Below, piece after piece: positions 59,001 through 64,000 of a DNA stretch of 64,000 nt. The notes beneath the pieces are model-generated. The model worked only from the letters and a program-made list of their open reading frames with translations, did no database searches and had not been told where the DNA came from. This stretch comes from Asterella californica. Taxonomy: Eukaryota > Streptophyta > Marchantiopsida > Marchantiales > Aytoniaceae. The stretch lies in contig JAYKYS010000002.1 in NCBI GenBank assembly GCA_036924285.1, forward strand, positions 1,550,001 through 1,614,000. Reading direction: 5' to 3'. The translations under genes and the position numbers were made by a program. Numbering within the stretch: position 1 is the first letter of the stretch; every line of letters starts with the position of its first letter.

Positions 59001-61292
59001 CTGGGCCACTTTCATGCGCTCGCCAGTCATGGTGTTACTGCACTCCACCAAAAATACAGGTTTGTTTCCTGCAAGGTATCCGATTGGATCTGGGGCAGGT
59101 GGAGGATTCCACTCAGGGAACTTAGGTTTTGGAGGCGCAACATATTTTGGTTCTGCTGTCAATGAAGGTGGCTTAAACTCAAGGATTGGCTCCGCAGCAG
59201 GTGGCTCAAACAGTGGCTCCTGGTGGATTCGAATTTCGGGGGGCAATGGCGGGATAGGTGAGGGTTGAGTGGGCGGCTTGGCTAGACATCTACCAGCTTT
59301 GCCAGTCCATGGATTCCTAGTATTGCCACAGAGTCCATCACAAATGGATGACTCGAAATCTGAGACTGGATAGTAGGAGGCTTCACAGGGGCGAGGCTGC
59401 ACAACTGGTCCTGTGTAAGGGGGTAGAGGCTGTAAGACGGGGACTTCTGGGATCCCTAGCTCCTTCAGTTGTGGTTCTGGAGGCAAAGGTTGCTGCTCTG
59501 GCTCTTGCCAAACTGGAAGTGGCAATTGCTCTGGAGGGACAAAAAAGGGTAGCGGCAAATCCTGTTCCAAGGAATAATCAATGCTCTTTCGTTCTACAGA
59601 GAAATCACGAAACGTAGGAATATTCAGCACTGGAGCCTTGATAAGAGCAGGCGGGACAAACGGAGGATGAGGGATTGGTGTTGGAGTGGAAAACAATGGG
59701 GCACTACTATTTGCTTGCACGTCTTCCTTCGGTGCCTTGTGTAACCCCTTGATCGGATACAAGGGCGGGACTTCTTTGAAAGGAGGAAGAGCGAATTCTG
59801 CCACTTCTTCCACCAGTGGAGGCCTCCAAGTTGGTACCACCTACATGCAGAAGCTTCAAGGCTTAAGCGTCTGCTGTCACCGATATGTGAACCTCAGGTG
59901 TAAAATGTTCATTATGCAGATAATATCATAAGGCAGATGACAATGCGGTAAGAAGAATGTAAGCTCATCGTGGGAAACTTTTAACTTCCTTATATGTCAC
60001 TCGGAGGATGGAGAAGCACTACAGGACGCATTACGTGCTCATCAACGTCCGGTATATAGAATTTCCAATAAGCGCATCTTTTGGAATGAGGTAATCTGCT
60101 TCCGCTTCAAAAAGAGCCAGACAGTGGTGTCTCGGTAGTTTCTTATCTAGCTACGGGGGTACACAGGAATGAGTATACCTTATAGTCAGTCTGAATGACC
60201 CTTGATTTTAACCTAACCAACAGAGCGCGCAACTCGTTTATCAGCTTGCGTAATGAGATCACATAGGATCCATGAACTTGAGTGCCGTCGGGAAGAAGAA
60301 AATGACCAAATGCGTTCTCACAGTACTTCGCATGGATATGATTGCCAACCTGCAGTGATCAACCAAGCAGTACCAGCAATATAAACATCGAAATCAGCAG
60401 CTGATATGGTCCTCGACCACTAGGATACGTACAACACGTGGTACAGCTCGACCAGGGATTATCCTCAACACATTAAGTTAAGAAATCGCAGTGTTGTTCA
60501 ACACACACAGCACGCGCAAATGTTTCTATTAGTGAAAGTCAAGAACCACTTACAGTTTTCCCTTTGGAGTGAGAATGACTGAAATAAGTCCAGCTCTGTA
60601 ACAGAACATCCATCAAGCATTCTGCAGGTTGTTCATCCTTTTTCTTCAGCTTGGTGAGCTGTCACAAAGTCCCACCCAAATAAAACCCGGGATGTCAGGG
60701 GGAAAACGAGGCGCACATCAGGGCTCTTTGGTGGCGTAGTGGTTAGCACTGCAATGTAAGGACTGACCACTTATGCTTAAGGTAACCCGATATCGAACTT
60801 ATGGGATACCTTGCGAATAAGGTCGTCTGTGGCAGCATCGCTGATCTCCCTATCATCTGCACTCTGTCGTGTTGGACCCCAAAGTGCTTTAACCAACGCA
60901 GTAGGAAGCTCACCCAACCTCTCCTTAACCAACGCAGCAGGAAGCTCAGCAGGAGTGTGCAAGTACTGCTTGACCTTGTTTTGTAACCACGTCTTTTCTG
61001 CCACCTTCTTGACCAATTTGGAGGTGAAGTCGGCCTCAGAGACTGGATGTTTTAATGCATTCGTCAGTGGAGTCTTCGCTGCTGCCCGCTGCCCCGCTGG
61101 TGCGTGTTTATCTCGCTCGAGGAAACCTCTAGCCACGGGCGAATACTTACTGGGGGGTCCAAAAACCAATAACCCCTTGTTCTTCTTGGGAGTAGTTTGA
61201 GACGACTGCGCAGGCTTGAACCACGGATAAGGTGTCATTACATCCTCGAGCGACTTTTCCGGTAACTCATCTCTCCAGTGGACGGGCCCCAT
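56079..61292 (-). CDS. VWA-domain protein with proline-rich region and long coiled coil (seven exons)
   Basis: Exons on the minus strand: 61292-60810, 60658-60554, 60349-60179, 59840-58965, 58758-58627, 58474-58304, 58076-56079; about 1311 residues. Every intron is GT-AG and phase 0. Start: ATG 61292, the first Met after an in-frame stop at 61343. Residues 1-253 are unrecognised. About 254-510 is proline-rich. About 511-695 is a VWA domain: KPVFLVECSNTMTGERM at the metal-site strand (E-C-S-N-T where D-x-S-x-S is usual, so metal binding may be altered), then FDIIMYSFDAWSYG, NVDKALTWMSKW, GGRSNLLKALEVAY and CIYLLTDGKPERP. About 710-1230 is a charged coiled coil with a recurring W/F-x3-C-x6-N motif. 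The pattern around LLTDGKP resembles VWA3-type proteins of ciliated organisms, so a spermatozoid flagellum or centrosome role is possible, but that is inference. A strong GTACGT donor near 56310 means the last 77 codons might be replaced by other exons. Confidence 0.82.
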
Positions 61293-61344
61293 TCTCTCTC
61301 TATGTACAAAGAAATTCGCTCCTGTGAAAGTAATTCCTTCTCAC

Positions 61345-61658
61345 TCTACAAGTCGGAAATGACCGAATTTCTGATAGTCCTCAGAAGAGAGAAAACGTTT
61401 CTCTTCACACCAGACGTCTTTCAGGCTCAGATCTTGGAATGTATGGTTCACTCGAAGCGGGGTTTCTGAAGTTCCGTGCTTCTCTTGTCTCCACCACCTG
61501 GACTGCGTCAGGTCCATCTCCTCTGGTTCTACACCTTCAAGAGGGCGTGTATCCAAAGTGGAAACTAGACAAGACAGTCTTCTATGCTGGAAATTCTCAT
61601 TGAGTGCTAAGTCACACTCGCAAAGACGTCGCAGGAAATCTCCCTCGCAACGCGTTTT
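61345..61658 (-). other. open frame upstream of the VWA gene, possible 5' exon or leader
   Basis: Open for about 104 codons with a plausible coding look (EEMDLTQSRWWRQEKHG; SSEDYQKFGHFRLV) and a GTGAGA donor at 61344. Joining it in frame to exon 1 would need an intron of only 45 bp (acceptor ACATAG at 61300), shorter than plant introns usually are. It may be coding through a different splice, or just 5' leader. Confidence 0.3.
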
Positions 61659-63192
61659 TCAGGGGCATTCAGATGTACACCGCTATACCAGAACGCGCGG
61701 AGGAAACCATGAATGAGAATCCAGTGCACTCGTAGTTTCGAACGGAAAACTTTCACTACACATGTATAAAAGCCAACCCTGTGACGCGACCTTGGTCGCA
61801 ATAGTTAGTAGTACGAGCTGGCCTGCTCCACAGTTCTCCACACGATCTCCCAATGAGTGGAAACGTGTCCGACAGAGGACAATTGTGTTAAAATTCTGTC
61901 GCAAACGAAGCTATAAAAGCATTCGAGGCCTTGCCAAGATGCGCAAATGTATGCAGAACGTGTTGGAACACCGCTAGACACTGTACAAACTATAACATTT
62001 GAGCCAAGTTCAGAAATCGCCCTATGTAAATGGCCAATGTTTGACAGAAAGAGCAACACTGCGGAGACTTCTGTGGTTGGAAAACAGCCCCCTGGTGTAA
62101 GCTCCCTGTAGCAATCTCCCACCGTGCACTCGCCAAGGTCGATTTCTCTCGACGCTTCTCAAAAATCAAATCCAAGGTGACTAGCGGAAACTCCCCCTGT
62201 GCAACTCGGCTTCTTAACCTGCAGTGAGAGGTACACTTTCTTGAGGAAGTGCATTCAAAGGGAAAGCTCCGCGCCGCGCATGGTACAAACTATTCGTGAC
62301 AGGAGAGTCGACAAGGAATGGACAATTTGAAACTGAGGAAAGGGTGAACAGAACAACTGTCCAGATGAAAAGCGAGGGAAATACTTGTCCCGAGGGCGAA
62401 GGGGCAGCAGATGATCAACAGAATATTCAATCTGTGCAGGAAGAGAAGGCGAGGAGGCAGATTCAATACAACGAAATGCACGAGAATGGATACCGGTACT
62501 TCATGCGGAATTCTCTTCGTCTTCCCTGGAGAAACCCTCGCACCCTCTGGTCTACGTGGCAATGCTTATCATGCAAGACCCGTCCATACAGGAGCCAGTA
62601 GAACTGTAACTCGCCCGAACTCCGGGATCGTATCGGCCACCTCTTTAACCGCTCTTCAAGTGTCGCGCTAGACCTATCACTCTCGTCACCAGTAAAAAGA
62701 ATAATTCTCTCTCGCGCAAACCGTCGATCAGGTTTCTTTGCATCCCTCTATTCTTTACTCTTCTCTCGTACAACGAGCTGGATCTTTGTTCCCTTGGAAA
62801 CGCAAGGGGTTCCCTCTTCCTTTTCTGGACCCGTACTGGTGAAATTGACTGGATCTACATAACTGACTAGGTAGGATCGGAACTTGAAGTTTCTGACTAG
62901 GTCATATGGCGTCTCACAGAGGGGCACCAAGACTATTGCGGACAGAATGAGAAACTATAAAGGACATCACAAGAAACAGCGTGGAGTGTGAGGATTAGAT
63001 TCTGCAGAAGCGATGACTGTAATCACAGAATTGCACCTGTGCGTCCTCTGGCATATAGCAAGTTTAAAATCTTCTGCATTGATATCGAAATGTTACAAAC
63101 TCTCTGTACACCATCATAGGCGCATTCTGACAGACGGGATTGCCAGCAGTTCGGTCACAAGTACCATTTACTGTGGTTCAGCCTAGTCCTAC
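61659..63192. other. interval between fibrillin and VWA genes
   Basis: It should contain the 3' flank of the fibrillin gene (near 63192) and the promoter of the VWA gene. A 101-codon plus frame (62296-62601, Glu/Gln-rich) overlaps a minus frame of similar length. Neither resembles a known family. Confidence 0.35.
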
Positions 63193-63916
63193 CTACCGCC
63201 TTGTAAATACGAATATTGTGCCTCTGGACCCTCGGCCGAGCCTGATATTCTGATCGAGGTAAATTACAGAAATTTTCACCATAGACATGCCTCCATAGCT
63301 GAATTTGGCTGGGCCAATCCGTAGATAAGGTGGTTGAAAATCAACCTGAATCATCTTGCTATCCAGAGGCGTAAGCTTACCTGACACACAGTAATGAAGT
63401 TGCCCGTTAGAGAAAGAAGAGCAGGTGCACTTATTTTAGGGCGGAAATTATTTATCGGACATAATAGGTGCACCGTACTGGTGGTGGACCAGATTCCCGA
63501 AAGCCCTTTCCTTCTTGGATAATCAGGCGCATTGCTTCCATCCGAGCATTGTACGCTCATCTTTTCATCACTCACTCATCAGATCTCAGTCACATCTTAA
63601 TGAGAGCTGCAAAGCCTGAAGAAAATTCCGCCACCAATCATGAAAATATGAAGATCTTCATTCAGTTCAAGCGAAGTTCCCTCTCCTACTTTCCGAGGGT
63701 ATACGGCGGACTCAGACAACTGAGAAAAATACCTACCTTTCAAGGTCACTTCCCCACCAATCAAGCCAAAGAGAGCGAATCGGACGACGTTCACAACTCC
63801 ATCAGGTTCCACGATGCTCTGAATCATGTCCCTCGTTCTAAAGATGAGTCGGCCCAACCAGGTACGGTAATTTCCCCCAGGAGACGTTGGATTCGAAGAA
63901 TAGGCGACGTTCCAGT
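63193..63916 (-). CDS. plastid fibrillin (PAP) domain protein, C-terminal exons only
   Basis: Two exons on the minus strand: 63916-63737 and 63380-63193 (stop TAG at 63193-63195), intron 63736-63381 with GT-AG ends and matching phase. The acceptor CTGCAG before 63916 shows more exons lie beyond the right edge. The visible part reads WNVAYSSNPTSPGG, then GVVNVVRFALFGLIGGEVTL, PPYLRIGPAKFSYGG and ISVIYLDQNIRLGRGSRGTI-FVF. The YLD...R-x-x-RG-x-x-G-x-x-FV close is the hallmark of the PAP/fibrillin domain, a lipocalin-like fold that binds lipids at plastoglobules and thylakoids. The N-terminal transit peptide is outside the window. Which fibrillin subgroup it is cannot be told from this part. Confidence 0.85.
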
Positions 63917-64000
63917 CTGCAGAAAGCCGATCAAGAGAGCATCAGCGCTGGAGAGTGTCTTGGACACAGAACACTAACTGAATTGTAATTGGGAAGAAAA

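Noticed and set aside
60720..60770. tRNA A-box-like string GGCGTAGTGGTTAGCAC in a VWA-gene intron
   Set aside because: No cloverleaf or convincing B box could be traced; at most a fragment of a tRNA-derived SINE.
61300..61344. A 45-bp intron joining the 61345-61658 frame to VWA exon 1
   Set aside because: Phase would fit but the length is below what plant splicing normally tolerates; kept only as a low-confidence upstream frame.

Overview
The window is nuclear DNA of a land plant. Support comes from a remorin (a land-plant membrane protein family), a plastid fibrillin (PAP) domain gene, spliced genes with GT-AG introns, a Ty1/copia element primed by the plant-type initiator-Met tRNA site, and L1-like LINEs with a zf-RVT tail. 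A third gene carries a VWA domain resembling animal and algal VWA3-type proteins, which hints at a plant with motile sperm (bryophyte, lycophyte or fern). That placement is inference only. I read no gene order or marker that fixes the species.

Layout. 1-4.9 kb: no intact gene; a decayed reverse-transcriptase-like retroelement reading frame lies at 1.57-3.17 kb. 4.87-8.03 kb, minus strand: a six-exon remorin gene of about 597 codons, with every exon junction in phase. 8-17 kb: AT-rich non-coding DNA with a MITE-like element and a perfect 24-bp stem palindrome. 17-22.3 kb: tandem and direct repeats around a scrambled, internally deleted Ty3/gypsy-like element on the minus strand (gag, CCHC knuckle, protease, integrase tail, PHD-like finger; RT and RNase H missing). 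25.64-28.57 kb and 30.37-31.53 kb: two 5'-truncated LINE insertions, each bounded by target-site duplications I could read directly (15 and 17 bp). 32-38 kb: MITE-like elements and members of a second hairpin-bearing AT-rich repeat family. 42.04-48.17 kb: a structurally complete but decayed copia element with two 255-bp LTRs, PBS, polypurine tract and a 5-bp target-site duplication, interrupted by a GC-rich insert of about 1 kb. 48.90-49.31 kb: a minisatellite built of short palindromes. 49.3-56 kb: AT-rich, with two more MITE-like elements.

56.08-61.29 kb, minus strand: a seven-exon gene for a protein of about 1311 residues with a proline-rich region, a VWA domain and a long coiled coil. All six of its introns are phase 0. 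63.19-64 kb, minus strand: the last two exons of a fibrillin gene that continues off the right edge.

The three protein genes share an orientation but show no sign of a common pathway. Most of the window is transposable-element territory. Splice sites were assigned by eye from GT-AG signals, phase agreement and protein-family continuity; no transcript data or alignment tool was available.
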